In this document: positions 51,962 through 62,670 of the stretch, in pieces | Layout: each line of letters begins with the position of its first letter | Numbering within the stretch: position 1 is the first letter of the stretch | Made by a program: the position numbers and the translations under genes | Assembly (NCBI GenBank): GCA_025094145.1 | Contig: JALLLS010000002.1 | Span: 806,001-870,000 of the forward strand | Reading direction: 5' to 3' | DNA from: Spinellus fusiger | Lineage: Eukaryota > Mucoromycota > Mucoromycetes > Mucorales > Phycomycetaceae | Length of the DNA: 64,000 nt | The notes under the pieces: generated by a model | Seen by the model: the letters and a program-made list of their open reading frames with translations, nothing else | What the model was told of the DNA's origin: nothing | Database searches by the model: none

Positions 51962-52199
51962 TGTTGTATCCAGAGTCAATACAGAGACATGTCTAACATA
52001 AGTAGCACCAATCAATTGTGTTAACACTGATAAGTAATTAGGGTAATGTGTGTAGACTCAACTACAGGAGATACATAAGTGTAACTATGGCAATTGATTA
52101 GTATATAAAGAGTTGTATATTCCACTAAATAAAAGCATCTATTCTTAGATAAAGTTCTGTCATCTATTAGTCTCTTTATTCTTTAGTTCGGATAAAACA
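51962..52199. mobile_element. Probable solo LTR (family D)
   Basis: A 238-bp unit starts TGTTGTATCC and ends GGATAAAACA, with TATATAAAGAG near 52099 and AATAAAAGC near 52124 in LTR-like order. It sits exactly between a broken Tc1 fragment and a truncated LINE end. No target duplication was found, so the call depends on the ends and promoter layout only. Confidence 0.4.
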
Positions 52200-52554
52200 C
52201 TCAGGATTGTCCAAGTTGCTCTAAGTATCCCTCGTTGGATTTCGAATCACCACAGGATGACGGTTATCTTTTTGGTGTCCTGGTTTCCTTGCTGACTTTA
52301 TGGCCTTTTTGTATGTCTATTCTTAACTTATTATTTTACCATCATCTCCCCTCATTCTCATCATTTTTTCCCTCATTGAGGTTTTATATTCTCTGTCCAT
52401 CTGTCTCTTATTCTTCTGTATTTATTTTTTCACTTAATTAATTAGAGTATCTATATGTTTATCCTTTTATTTTCAAACGATCTCACAGGGTGGCTAATAT
52501 GCTCAATGCGCGAATAGCGAATCACGCCCAAAAATAAAAATACTTTGAACTGTA
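52200..52554 (+). mobile_element. Severely 5'-truncated LINE 3' end
   Basis: CTCAGGATTGTCC... through TGGCTAATATG and CAATGCGCGAATAGC to ACTTTGAACTGTA is clearly collinear with the reverse complement of 56550-56880, the 3' end of a larger LINE copy. Only the last codons of ORF2 and the 3' UTR remain, as expected of aborted target-primed reverse transcription. Confidence 0.75.
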
Positions 52555-52819
52555 GAACATAAATCTCAGATTGGCTAAGTCTATTTACAATTAACTCATA
52601 CACAATGAGAAAATAAGTGTTTGTGTGAGCATATTCTATAATATTTATCGGAGGGGTTTTTTTGTTGTTGATTGGCATTAATGAGAAAATAGATTGAGGA
52701 TAGAGGAAGATAAATTAATGATTAAAGAATTAATATCTTTAGGCAAAAAATTGATTGGAATATAATATGTAAACGATTTTGATTGATAGTGTTTCCACTG
52801 GTCGAGTGACATTAGTTCT
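52555..52819. other. Spacer
   Basis: Short AT-rich interval between the LINE end and the 3' end of the tandem-HTH gene. Nothing else is seen. Confidence 0.4.
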
Positions 52820-53923
52820 CTAAGAAAAAATATTGAGTTCCTTTACGATCCTGTAGAAAGTAGATTTAGAAATTGGATTACTCATGCTCGCGTGTAATTC
52901 ACTCATTGACTGGGATGTGTTATGTTTCCACTTTCGAACTAACTCTAGTTTGTCTTCTTTGGTAACCTTACTTTTTGTCTGTATACCGTCTATGGAATCA
53001 AGAACTCCATTTTCCCTGAATTTTATCAAGACTTTTGACACATTTGATATGCTGGTACCAACTATATCAGCAATTTCATTCAGGGTAAGGTCATTAACGA
53101 CGTATTTATGTAGAATGAGGTTGCGCATTTTTTCATCAATATCTTTCTCGTCGATATAGGTTCTATGGTTATCTTCAGTACCAACTGACGGTTCCTTTAA
53201 GACTTTGGAAGTACTTGAATCGCTAGTGCCAATCATTTCATTAGTCTTTATTAGGGTAAAGCCTTTGTCTTCATTCGTTGTCTTTGAATTGATAAGAGAT
53301 TTAGTAGTATCTCCATTAACAGTAGCCTGTTTCTTTATAATTCTGGAAATAGTCGTTTGGCTAATGTCAAACATCTCAGCAATCAGTTTTTGGCTTAGGC
53401 CATTGACATTGTGCTCGTGTAGAATGGTCCTGCGCATGTCTTCATCAACAACAGTCTTCTTTTTACGAGATTTAGAGACACTATCAGAACTATCAGATTG
53501 TTCTTTCAAGACTTTGGAAGCAGTCGAATTGCCAGTATCGGTCTTCTTAGCGTTTTGGTTTTGCTTGAGACTAGTGACATTGCACTTATTTAGAGTAGTT
53601 TTGTGTATATCTTCATCAACATCCTTCTTTTTAAGAGATTTAGTAGTATCTTCAGTAATAACATGCTCTTCTTTTATAATTCTGCCAACAGTCGTTCGGC
53701 TAATGTCAAACATCTCAGCAATCAGTTTTTGGCTTAGGCCATTGACATTGTGCTCGTGTAGAATGGTCTTGCGCATGTCTTCATCAACCCGTTTGCCTTT
53801 TCTACAAGTATTTTTGGTGGTGACTATTTGTTCATCGATAGTTGTTTTATTAGCGCTGGATTTATTTTTAATATCATCAGTTCTCTTTTTGCTTGTTGTT
53901 TGCTTGGCAGTTGAGTTAGACAT
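52820..53923 (-). CDS. Tandem helix-turn-helix protein, transposase-derived DNA-binding domains without catalytic core
   Basis: An uninterrupted 367-aa frame starts at ATG 53923. It carries repeated homeodomain-like HTH units of the type that begins Tc1/mariner and pogo-like transposases. Unit 1 (residues 46-85) and unit 3 (159-198) both contain DEDMR.TILHEHNVNGLSQK and LIAEMFDIS.TT..RIIK and lie exactly 113 codons apart, with nearly identical DNA. Unit 2 (about 102-141) and a fourth stretch (about 220-243) are degenerate and share STxSKVLKE. Unit 5 (262-303) is diverged (MRNLILHKYVVNDLTLNEIA). A C-terminal second-type HTH (320-364) ends KSTFYRIVKEL. Lys/Ser/Thr-rich linkers separate the units. 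There is no DDE domain, stop or frameshift. It may be a domesticated gene or a recently formed element relic. Confidence 0.7.
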   Translation of the reverse strand: MSNSTAKQTTSKKRTDDIKNKSSANKTTIDEQIVTTKNTCRKGKRVDEDMRKTILHEHNVNGLSQKLIAEMFDISRTTVGRIIKEEHVITEDTTKSLKKKDVDEDIHKTTLNKCNVTSLKQNQNAKKTDTGNSTASKVLKEQSDSSDSVSKSRKKKTVVDEDMRRTILHEHNVNGLSQKLIAEMFDISQTTISRIIKKQATVNGDTTKSLINSKTTNEDKGFTLIKTNEMIGTSDSSTSKVLKEPSVGTEDNHRTYIDEKDIDEKMRNLILHKYVVNDLTLNEIADIVGTSISNVSKVLIKFRENGVLDSIDGIQTKSKVTKEDKLELVRKWKHNTSQSMSELHASMSNPISKSTFYRIVKELNIFS

Positions 53924-54729
53924 TAGATAATACAAGCAATAGATAATAAATAATGGATTTTCTTTTTGTAAAAGACACTTTTTTATTAAGCATCTTTTAC
54001 ACAGCCACACGTCGCACTGAGAGGTCTGACTGGGAAAACATGATGGACACAAGTCACTTGCAGAAAATTACAAAATTACAAATAGAAAAGGAAACAGAAC
54101 TAGCTAGAAGAAAAAGGAAAAATAAGACAAAGAGAAATAAGGTAAATGTACACTAGACTATGAAATGTCTTTGTTTTTGTTTTCGTAGGTGAGGAGGGAT
54201 CGAGCATGTTCAGTGACGGTGGAAGAAAGGAAAGGAGAGTTGAAGTGACTGGCCCAATAACCATGCCAATAAATAATGGAATAGGCAAAAGAGAAATAAA
54301 ATCTCGACATTTCAAACTGCGATGCTGATATGTTAAGTCATTGATTTATTCGCTATAAACAGCAGTCACATCCTTCTATCGACACGTCATACAGGTGTAT
54401 TTAATCATGGCTACTTTACGACTTTGTACTTTTTAATCACAATAGCAAACTGTTATTACCTGTAATCACCAATATACTATCAAATGCATCTCATAAATAC
54501 ATACAAAGAGTAACACCAATAATAATAATCCTAAAAAAATAAATTATTTTATTATTATTAAAAATAAGGGAATAGGTACCAGCAAAGAACAATTGATTCT
54601 ATAAAACTGTAGGATATAGGGTATTGAAATCATCAATATCTCCCAATGAAATGTAATCAAGATGTTTAAATTGTACAAGATAAATAAAAAGCTCAGGAAC
54701 TAAAGGTTACTCAAATAGTTGATCCAGAG
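53924..54729. other. Upstream region of the tandem-HTH gene
   Basis: The open frame continues upstream of 53923 without an ATG and reads QCDVWLCKRC, a Cys-rich stretch similar to the QCDVYL read near 40840; a relic of a zinc-finger transposase tail is possible. No other gene is recognised. The remainder is AT-rich. Confidence 0.4.
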
Positions 54730-55433
54730 TGTCGTCTTTGGGTTTTTAGGCCAAAGGTATACGGAGCATTAGAACGTGTAGTTAAACTCTGTTGTTTATT
54801 AAATGGAATGACTACGTCTTTTATACCTTTCTAATGGTGTTGGGTTCAGTGGTTAACTATCGAAATGCTATGAACTATCGACATCCTTTGATATTCGATA
54901 GAGTCTCCTTAGTTTGGTAATAAATGAGTGCTCATTCCAAAAGAAGTGATACTTCCAAATATGGAAAATGTCTTCACGACAATAAACACTATATTCCATT
55001 GATAATACAATTTGATAGTGAAGTATCCACAAAAGGAAACAATAAATGGTATACCCATAAACCTTTTGATTTTAAATACAGTTCCATAAAAGGCAAGATA
55101 TATCTAGACGTAAAAGGAAGGATATATCACCGCCTAAAAGCCAGAAAACCTTTGGGTGTGTAAATGAATTCTAGTGAGCATGCCGTCAATGGATTGTTAG
55201 TCCAAAGGAAATCCGGTCAGTTAACTTGTGGTTAAGCTCTCCTGTTTATTAATTTGTATTGCCATGTCTTTTCTAATTTTCCACTACTAATATTTAGCTT
55301 CAGGGGTATGCTATTGAATACTATGAATTATTATCCCTCAGTATTCGATGGCATCCCCTTCTCAGTTTAGTAGTAGGAGTTGATATTCCAAAAAAGGGTT
55401 GTAGTTCCAATGATAGAGAATGTCTTTACGACA
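54730..55433 (+). mobile_element. TRIM-like miniature LTR element (two LTRs, 199-bp interior)
   Basis: Two similar 252-253-bp LTRs, 54730-54981 (TGTCGTCTTTGGG...CTTCACGACA) and 55181-55433 (TGCCGTCAATGGA...CTTTACGACA), flank only 199 bp. They share the order CCAAAGG, CTGTTTATTAA, TGTCTTTT and TATTCGAT. A third, solo copy is at 57794-58072. A 79-aa frame spans the end of the first LTR and the interior, and its interior is similar to 25141-25342. The space is far too short for gag-pol, so the element depended on another element. Target duplications are not recognisable. Confidence 0.6.
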
Positions 55434-56549
55434 AGCACAATTAGGTTACTGTTTGAACCACAAAAACAACCTATTGAAAATGAGAATATTTTATATTTGC
55501 GGTCCAAAAACAACAAAATAGTCTCTTTTTTTTAAAGTATAAATTCAAAACATTAACTCTATCGTCAGTAGAGTCTTTAAAGGATAATCATCGCTGAACC
55601 GAATGATATAGATTCATCAATCTAGCTAGTAGCACAATAGATTAGACGTGAATATATCATAGTGGTGTCGTTTTATTCTAATAAAGTTCCTTTTAAGCTT
55701 TGTTACTGTTGGTTCATATTCTCTTTTTTCTCTATTGCATAATCCCACCATGTCTGACATGGAAGAGTTATCTACTAATGAAGATGTTTCAAATCGTAAT
55801 CAGGAGCTCCAGTATTAGATGAACCTTGTCAATCAAGACATCGAAGAAATACAACTTAAGAAATAACTGAAACCGACGTGAATGATAATGCATTTGGCGG
55901 AAAACTTTACTATGGAGTGTGATCTTTGGGAGAATGATGAAATATCTGAAGCAGAAATCAATACCGATGAGTGCTATGAATATGATGAAAATGAAGATTT
56001 CATTAATGCGTTATTTACTATGGAATCGCCTTCAAATCTCGGTCTATTTAGAACATTTGGATTGGCACTTAAATCTGCTTATTCTTTTGCAATTCAACAT
56101 TTATTTGAATGTGTTTAAAAAGATCATATCCTGATGGAAAAGGTTTTATTCATAGATTGTGAGTTGATCTGTGATAGAAAAAGATAGCCCACCAGTACTA
56201 TGATATACTTAAAGTTTTTCGGTAACAAATCATGATCTGGTACTAATGAATGCATTGTAAAAAGTTCTTCCCCAGTCTACTCATTTACTATATCGATGGC
56301 ATATATTGACTTGGCCAAAAAAATATAGGAACTGAATTATTTTGCGGTCTAAATAACAGCACCCTGAATGAAATGATAGAAATGAGAGACAGTTTGATAG
56401 GAAATTAACAATAATTTGTGAACATTGCCGTGAAATCCACTGCATACAAGTCATCAGAAAGCATAAAAACAAGTGGGGAGAGATACATAGACCTTGTTCA
56501 ACTCTCTTCTATCACTAAGTTTTACATTCAGTTGACCAATGCATAGTAA
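55434..56549. other. Spacer with a degenerate acidic ORF
   Basis: Near 55749-56118 the plus strand reads MSDMEELSTNED..., with stops, then DECYEYDENEDFINALF and GLALKSAYSF up to a stop. The acidic start and hydrophobic end look like a broken small gene or retroelement gag relic, but I recognise no family. Confidence 0.3.
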
Positions 56550-57690
56550 TACAGTTCAAAGTATTTTTTATTTTTGGGCGTGATTTGCTATTCGCGCATT
56601 GGGCATATTAGCCACTCTGTGAGATCGTTTGAAAAATAAGAATAGACATAGAAACACTTCAAATAAAAAAGTGAAAAGAATAATGCAAAGAGAAAGGAAA
56701 CAGAAAGACAGACACAAAACCTCAAATGAAGAAAAAATAATGAAAAATGAGTGGGGATGAAAGTGAATGAGAATTATGAATAGAGATCCAAAAGGCCATA
56801 AATTCAACAAAATAGGACACCAAAAAGATAACCATCATCCTATGGTAATCTGAAATTCAACAAGGGATACTTTGAGCAACTCGGACAATCCTGAGAATAT
56901 ATGTAGCAATCACACTAGCAGCTTCTGACTTTGCTAAACGGGTTAAGAATGGGTGGTAGAGGAGAGATCGGAGGAGAAGTGAGGATACAGCGTCTGTTGC
57001 TGAAGGAGTCCTTTGCACTCTATGGCGGCGTTGGCATTCCCGCTCAACACACCCATCAGCAGCCTCAATGAGCAAGCTACCAGCTGATGGCTCTACCTTA
57101 AAGTCTCAAGTAGACGTGGCTCGATCAATGGCTTGCAGCAGTATTAACAAACTGGGCCAGAGATCTCGCCATTTAACAAAAGACTTAACCGTGCGCGACA
57201 GAAGATTTAGACAATAGTCAATTGGATGAACATCTTGTGGTGATGCAGGAACTAGGAAGAACAAAAACGTGGAGCGTTCATGGTCAACGAATGTGCAAGT
57301 GAGAAAGTGGTCCCTGTTAGCCGAAGGGTGGCCACATTGGCAAGGGACTGAAGGTGTTGGTGGTAACCAAGCAATCCTCTATTTTAATAGACGATGTCTT
57401 TCTTTGCGCGTGCACGGTAGTAGAAGAATTGGATCCCAAACAGCTCTATAGAGTCCACGGGCTACCGTCACCAGCGGATTCTTGCCACGCACTAGACTAG
57501 TAATTTCACTTTGAAGACGTTCAAGATAAGCTACTTTTAATGGATATTTAGGAAGGTTATGAGCCCGTCCTATTCTTTGAGTATTTTACTAGAGTACATG
57601 TTGCTTTAGTGCAGTGCTATTAAAGTGTGATCTATCGTAGCTGTTCTAAGAGGAAACCAGAAAAGAAGCCCAGAGGCCTTATGTCTATGT
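56550..57690 (-). mobile_element. 5'-truncated LINE, ORF2 C-terminal region
   Basis: On the minus strand, with a few stops, it reads HKASGLLFWFPLRTA, then GRAHNLPKYPLKVAYLERL, WDPILLLPC, the knuckle CQCGHP...RDHFLTC typical of LINE ORF2 C-termini, and a 72-aa end (ECQRRHRVQRTPSATDAVS to IVRVAQSIPC). The 3' UTR ends at AACTGTA, the same point as the copy at 52554. It differs from the 40.9-46.2-kb LINE. The left side of ORF2 is cut by the Tc1 insertion that starts at 57692. Confidence 0.7.
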
Positions 57691-57691
57691 A

Positions 57692-59321
57692 CAGTCACAC
57701 CCAATTGAATTTAATAATTGCCTAAATTTTAATAAAATAATACCTTTATCTTTGCATAAAACTCTTATTCTTTCCAAATAGTGTTAAACCTACTGTCGTC
57801 TTTGGGTTTAACCAAAGGAAATCCGGACAGTTCAAAGAGTAAACAAAGTCTCATCTTTATTGATGGGTATTTCTCTCTTCTTTTATACTTTTCTAATTGA
57901 TATTGTCTACTAATAAAAGCTATGGAAAGACCCCTGTTACTACAGTATCATCCCTGAGATATACGCCTTGCTACTAACTCATCTTCTACCATGTGGTCCC
58001 GTTTAGGCAATTTGTGTTTCTGTTGACTTGGATGATCGATAGTTCTGTTTATGGAAATGTGATTATCCGACACTACACACTATGTAAAATAGATATTCAA
58101 AAATTCACAGTTGTGAAGAATAGGATAGGGCAAAAGATAGAAGATTGTGGAGCATTTATTACATGTTGAAGGCTGGATTAAAATTGACTGTCACTACAAA
58201 CGTAGTTGAGATGAAAAAGCCCACAGATCAAAATAGTATCAGAAGCATCAAAGAACGTGGGTTATCATTGCGTTTAAAGAGTCACGGAAAACATAAAAAA
58301 AAACCAGTGAGAGGGACCTCAGACACCTGGAAAAGGTCATTAGAGAGGACCCATTTGCCTCATATAATCAGCTGAAATTGGAAATGTTGAAGATTCAGGT
58401 TGATGTATGTAGAAACACCATGATCATTTACTGCAATCAGTTAGGGTTCGGATCTTTTTATGTATATCACAAGTCAACCTTAACTGAAAAATACAAAGAG
58501 AAACAGCTTTGTTGGGCTAAGGAACATGTCAATTGGACGAGCGACCAGTGGAGAGGTGTTATTTAGTCTGATGAGTCCAGGTACACCGTAAAAGGGAACA
58601 ATAGTGGTGCGTGTGTCATCATAAAAGTTAGAGAAAGGTATGATCCTAATCCTATTGTTCCAACAATAAAGTTTGGTGGCGGTGGGGTCATGCTTTGGAG
58701 CTGTTTTTGGGCGGGCGGATTTGGCCCATGAGTCTTTGTTGATAGCACTGTAAACCAAGACGAATATATCAAAATTATGGCTGGTGAGTTCTATCCTTTG
58801 TTCATGGAATTGAATTAGAAAGAGGATAGGGAGTTTCTGTTACAAGAAGATGGTTCTAGTTGTCATACTGGGGCCTATGCTAGATAGTGGAAAGAGACAC
58901 ATCAGACTAGGCATTTTGATAACTGGCTCACACAAATCCCTGACTTGAGCCCAATTGAACACATCTGGTGGGCTATAGAAAGACTAATTGAGGAAAGAAG
59001 GGTATCTATTACCAATGTTGAATGTTTGAAGGCTCTACTTGCAGAGGAGTGGGAGTGAGTTGGTGTTGAACTTGCACAACAATAAATTCAAAGTATGACA
59101 GATAGATGCCAGGCTGTCATTGATACCAAAAGAGGCCATACAAAATATTAATTATATTATTATTATTTTATTTTCTATAATTAAATATGTTGAACTTTGT
59201 TGTGTGGAAGTTTGAAGCTTCTATATCAAATGTGGAGTGTTTTATTTAATGTTGAACATAGTCTATCTATTTTGTCCTGATATTTATTCTCAAAAGTATT
59301 CAATTCAGTTGAGTGTAACTG
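57692..59321 (+). mobile_element. Tc1/mariner element (DD35E type), broken, carrying a nested solo LTR
   Basis: Terminal inverted repeats CAGTCACACCCAATTGAATT and the inverse (AATTCAGTTGAGTGTAACTG) bound the element; TA precedes it and CA (mutated TA) follows. Without the inserted LTR it is about 1.35 kb. The transposase (plus, from about 58140) shows IQVDVCRNTMIIYCNQLGF, WTSDQWRGVI, SDESRYTVKG, GGGGVMLWSCFW, QEDGSSCHTG, PDLSPIEHIWW and DRCQAVIDTKRG. All three acidic positions are kept, with 35 residues between the second Asp and Glu, but at least six stops and one frameshift break it. Confidence 0.82.
57794..58072. mobile_element. Solo LTR of the TRIM family nested in the Tc1 element, duplication CTAC
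   Basis: This 279-bp unit starts TGTCGTCTTTGGG and ends GATTATCCGACA, with CTAC at 57790-57793 and 58073-58076. It is similar to the LTRs at 54730 and 55181. It lies between the left terminal repeat and the transposase gene. Confidence 0.75.
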
Positions 59322-60214
59322 CATTTCTTAGTGACAAGTGTTTCTTAATAAGTAAATAATAGAAATGACAAGATTAAGTCTAAGAAATATTTATAATGGG
59401 TTGATCTTTTATACTGTGTGCAAATAGAATATTAGTTTGTTAGAGTGTACACATCTTATTTAAAGTGTACTGGTAAAGAAAGAAGAAGAAAGGTCTGTAA
59501 GTCTCCAATCCAACTGTAAAGCAGAAATAAGTCGATGTTTTAATTTCAAGCATATTTCTCACGGTGAAGAGTGTGCATCCGTCCATCTCAGTGATACATC
59601 TTTGTGAGCAGTGAATGCACTACAGTCCACAGTAGGTTAAAACGGAACCCTGTACACCAATATAGAAATAGGCCTGTTTTAGACTGTTTGTTCTCTCTCA
59701 TCAACCCTATTTTGGTATCACATCCTAACACTACAGGATAAGCAGCAGTAACATTGTCATTGGCTGTAAAATATATTTATTTATTCTTTTTGTTCTGTCT
59801 ATGATGGGTGTTTAGTCTGTGTGCCTTTGTGTACAAGTGAGTTGCCTTGTCTTTCTAATGATTTATCCATAGTATGTCTACACCTAGTTATTAGCTAGTT
59901 ATTAGCTAGTTAGTACTTAGCCAGCACCTAGCCAGCACCTAGCCAGCACACCTACTGAAGAATCAATAAGCAAATTAACCCAGAAATGGACTAGGATCTT
60001 TATTAAAAAATATCACTTGTAGATCTCTTCCCATAAAAGTATGTTCATTTTGTCATTGTTATTTACTGTGCCATGTCGTGTCTCTGCTCTTCATAAAGCG
60101 GACCACTAGGGCTAGAGTGTACAAGACAAACGCAATCCAGCTGCACGTTTTTACGTCTGTACAAACATAGCGTGCAAGATAAAGTCTTATTTTTCTTTCT
60201 TTTCTTTTCTATTA
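59322..60214. other. Spacer downstream of the GSK-3 gene
   Basis: No gene recognised. A small tandem repeat (TTAGCTAGTTA, then AGCCAGCACCT three times) lies at about 59885-59957. Confidence 0.45.
59885..59957 (+). repeat. Short tandem repeat (TAGTTATTAGC and CCAGCACCTAG units)
   Basis: Two adjacent short arrays of 11-bp units share the core CTAG. They look like simple slippage repeats. Confidence 0.8.
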
Positions 60215-61833
60215 TTAATCCAGTGAAGATAAACGCATCTCCTCCAGTGATGTAGGTGTGAATTGATGCACATCTATGCCTTTAAAGCGTAGACTCTCGT
60301 GGCAATGTAGGGGAACTAGACTGTGGAGTAGATCAGGACGGATTGACAGTTCTATTCCACACGAGTTAGATAGGACAAGGACAAGGAAAAAGATGTTTAC
60401 CTTGATGGCTGAAATCAAACAGTGGAGGCAGGTCTCGCCCTGTAGCCATTTTGGTGTCTGGGTTGCGAAGTTCATCAAAGAAAGGATGAACAAGTGCCTC
60501 ACTAGCAGTGAGACGTGTATCTGGTTCGTATTGTAGAATGCGTGAAATCAAGTCAATGGCTTCTGGAGGTGTCCTTGAGCGGAAGACCTTTATGGATGAA
60601 ACAGCCTTAATAAACAGCCTTTTTCATGTTCTCTCATTCTTTACCTTTGAAAAGGGATGTGACTTGATCTGAGGGAAGTCCTTGTCAGTGTAGTGGGGAT
60701 TCATTGTGATGATCTGCTCTTTCGAAGGTGTGCCAAGGACTTTGATGATCTCCACCAGTTGGTCAATGCCACTTTCTCCCGGAAACAAAGGCTGTCCTAA
60801 TAATAACTCCCCCATGACACAGCCTGCAGACCAAATGTCAATGCTTGTCTTGTAGCAAGTAGCACCAAAGATCAGTTCAGGTGCTCGATAGTAGCGCGAA
60901 CAGATATAAGCTACGTTGGGTTCTCCAGAAACAAGTATTTTTGCACTACACATTATCAGTCCATGCCCAAGCCATGCCCAAGCCATCCTTACCTTCCAAA
61001 ATCACACAACTTCAATACACCTGTCACTGGATTTACAAGCAGATTCTGGGGCTTAATATCACGATGGCATATTCCCAAGGTGTGTGAATAAGCCAGTGAC
61101 CGGAAGAGTTGGTACATGTACAGCTTGACAATTAGCATAGGCACTTGCTGTTTAATTTTGGTGTAGTGACGAGACACACGGTACACTGTCTCTGGCACAA
61201 ACTCCATGACCAGATTCAAATACACCTCATCTTTCTTAAAGCGAGTGAACAAGCGGTAGAACCATACCATACCCTACAAGTGAGTCTTTCAAGCCAACAC
61301 AAGCAATTCTAGTCTGCAGTGTTGATCAGACTATCATTTACCTTTGTGTCTCCTGGTGTGTAGAAATAGGCCTTAAGAGCACACACATTGGGATGGTTCA
61401 TTAACCGCATAATCTGCAATTCGCGATTCTACAGTAGAGGAGTGTGTGAGATGTGTGTCTTTGCACTCTCTGCTGGGTCTATGCCACACTCCATCCTATA
61501 GTCTATCTACTGCATTTACCTTGAACCTTCTGTCCTGGAGCACTTTCTTAATAGCACAGTCCTCGCCACTGTGGACAAGTTTTGCCTGATAAACCACTCC
61601 AAAGGATCCATTACCAATCACCTTTTGATGTGTGTAGTGTAGCTGAATATCCTGTCCTGTTTTGCCATCCTTGGCAGGCACTCTTAATGTACGAGACATA
61701 TCTCCTGGAGTGCCTGTGGATATAGATAAGTATATACAGATACATAGATACATAGATACATAGATATATATTAGCAAAACATCAAAGAACACCCACCAGA
61801 CAGCTTAAAATGACTAAAATTTGAGGTGGACAT
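60215..61833 (-). CDS. GSK-3/shaggy-type serine/threonine kinase, 7 exons
   Basis: Exons 61833-61797, 61713-61520, 61428-61342, 61234-60993, 60945-60645, 60587-60401 and 60351-60215 give 394 aa with consistent phases. The ATP loop GNGSFGVV (46-53), CAIKK (Lys68), the GSK-3 signature [11 protein letters not shown] across a junction, the catalytic loop [16 protein letters not shown], the activation loop [14 protein letters not shown] with the regulatory Tyr, and [14 protein letters not shown] are all present. The C-terminal lobe ends [14 protein letters not shown]. Exon 4 has a second acceptor at 61274, which would add [13 protein letters not shown] before KDEVYLNLV; the shorter form matches family proteins better. 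It is divergent from the bZIP gene about 1 kb away. Confidence 0.94.
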
Positions 61834-62670
61834 GCCAGTGGAATTCAGTGAAGTGGCTGTTTTTGGGAAATTCATAAGCCAGCAGGAGAAAGCAAAAATG
61901 AAAACAGAAAGAAAGCAGTAGACAGTGTCATTGGAGCTACTACAAAACCCTAAATATGAAAAAGGGAAAAAAAATAAGAAAAAATAAGAGGGAGCTTAAT
62001 GCGGGCAATGAAGTGCCGTGATTGAACCCGTGCGTCACTCTAGGCTTGGTTGTGTTCCTACTCACCATAAGAAAGGTAAGCCAATGAATTCAATGAACGC
62101 CAAGAAAGTGCAATGACTTGATGAGGCATTTTGACAGTGCAGTAAAAAAAAGAAAAAAGAAAAAAGACAGCCAAACAACTGTGTCCATGTTAAGCAGTCA
62201 TGGTGTGCTATAGACAACTGTAAAAGAAAAGAAAAGGGAAAAGGGAAAGATTTGGGGGAGGGAAAGTGCCTCCAAAGCACTGCTACAGTGAGGATGAAAC
62301 GAGTCAATAGAAACGTGTCTTAACACTTTTCTCTAATTAAGTGCTATTTAAGTGCTATTTACTCTTACAGTCACTATAATGAGCCAATCAGCATTTCCCA
62401 TCCCAGGAGAGAGGACTTTGTGGGGGGAGGAGGAGAGAAAGAGGGCTCTTACTGATACACTTCTACAGAAAGAACCCTCTGTGAATTGACAGCTACCATG
62501 GCTTGTTATCTAAAAAAGGATGATCTCTTTCTATTTTTGATAAAGTTGGATGGAGATAAAGTCATAGATGCACTTGTTTGTGATTGGACAGTGTATTTAC
62601 ACTGCTTAATGTGCTTGGTGTGCTTGGTGTGCTTGGTGTAAATAACAGCACACAAACCTACAGCAGTGGA
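61834..62670. other. Divergent upstream region of the kinase and bZIP genes
   Basis: It contains A-rich runs (AAAAGAAAAAAG near 62146-62166) and a short GTGCTTG repeat near 62610-62637. No gene is recognised. Confidence 0.45.

Noticed and set aside
53205..53930. 241-aa plus-strand frame opposite the tandem-HTH gene
   Set aside because: It is hydrophobic antisense of Lys/Thr/Glu-rich codons, and its repeats merely mirror the HTH duplication.
62000..62060. tRNA-like T-loop (GGTTCAATC) on the minus strand
   Set aside because: The flanking arms do not pair and no anticodon or acceptor stem can be formed.
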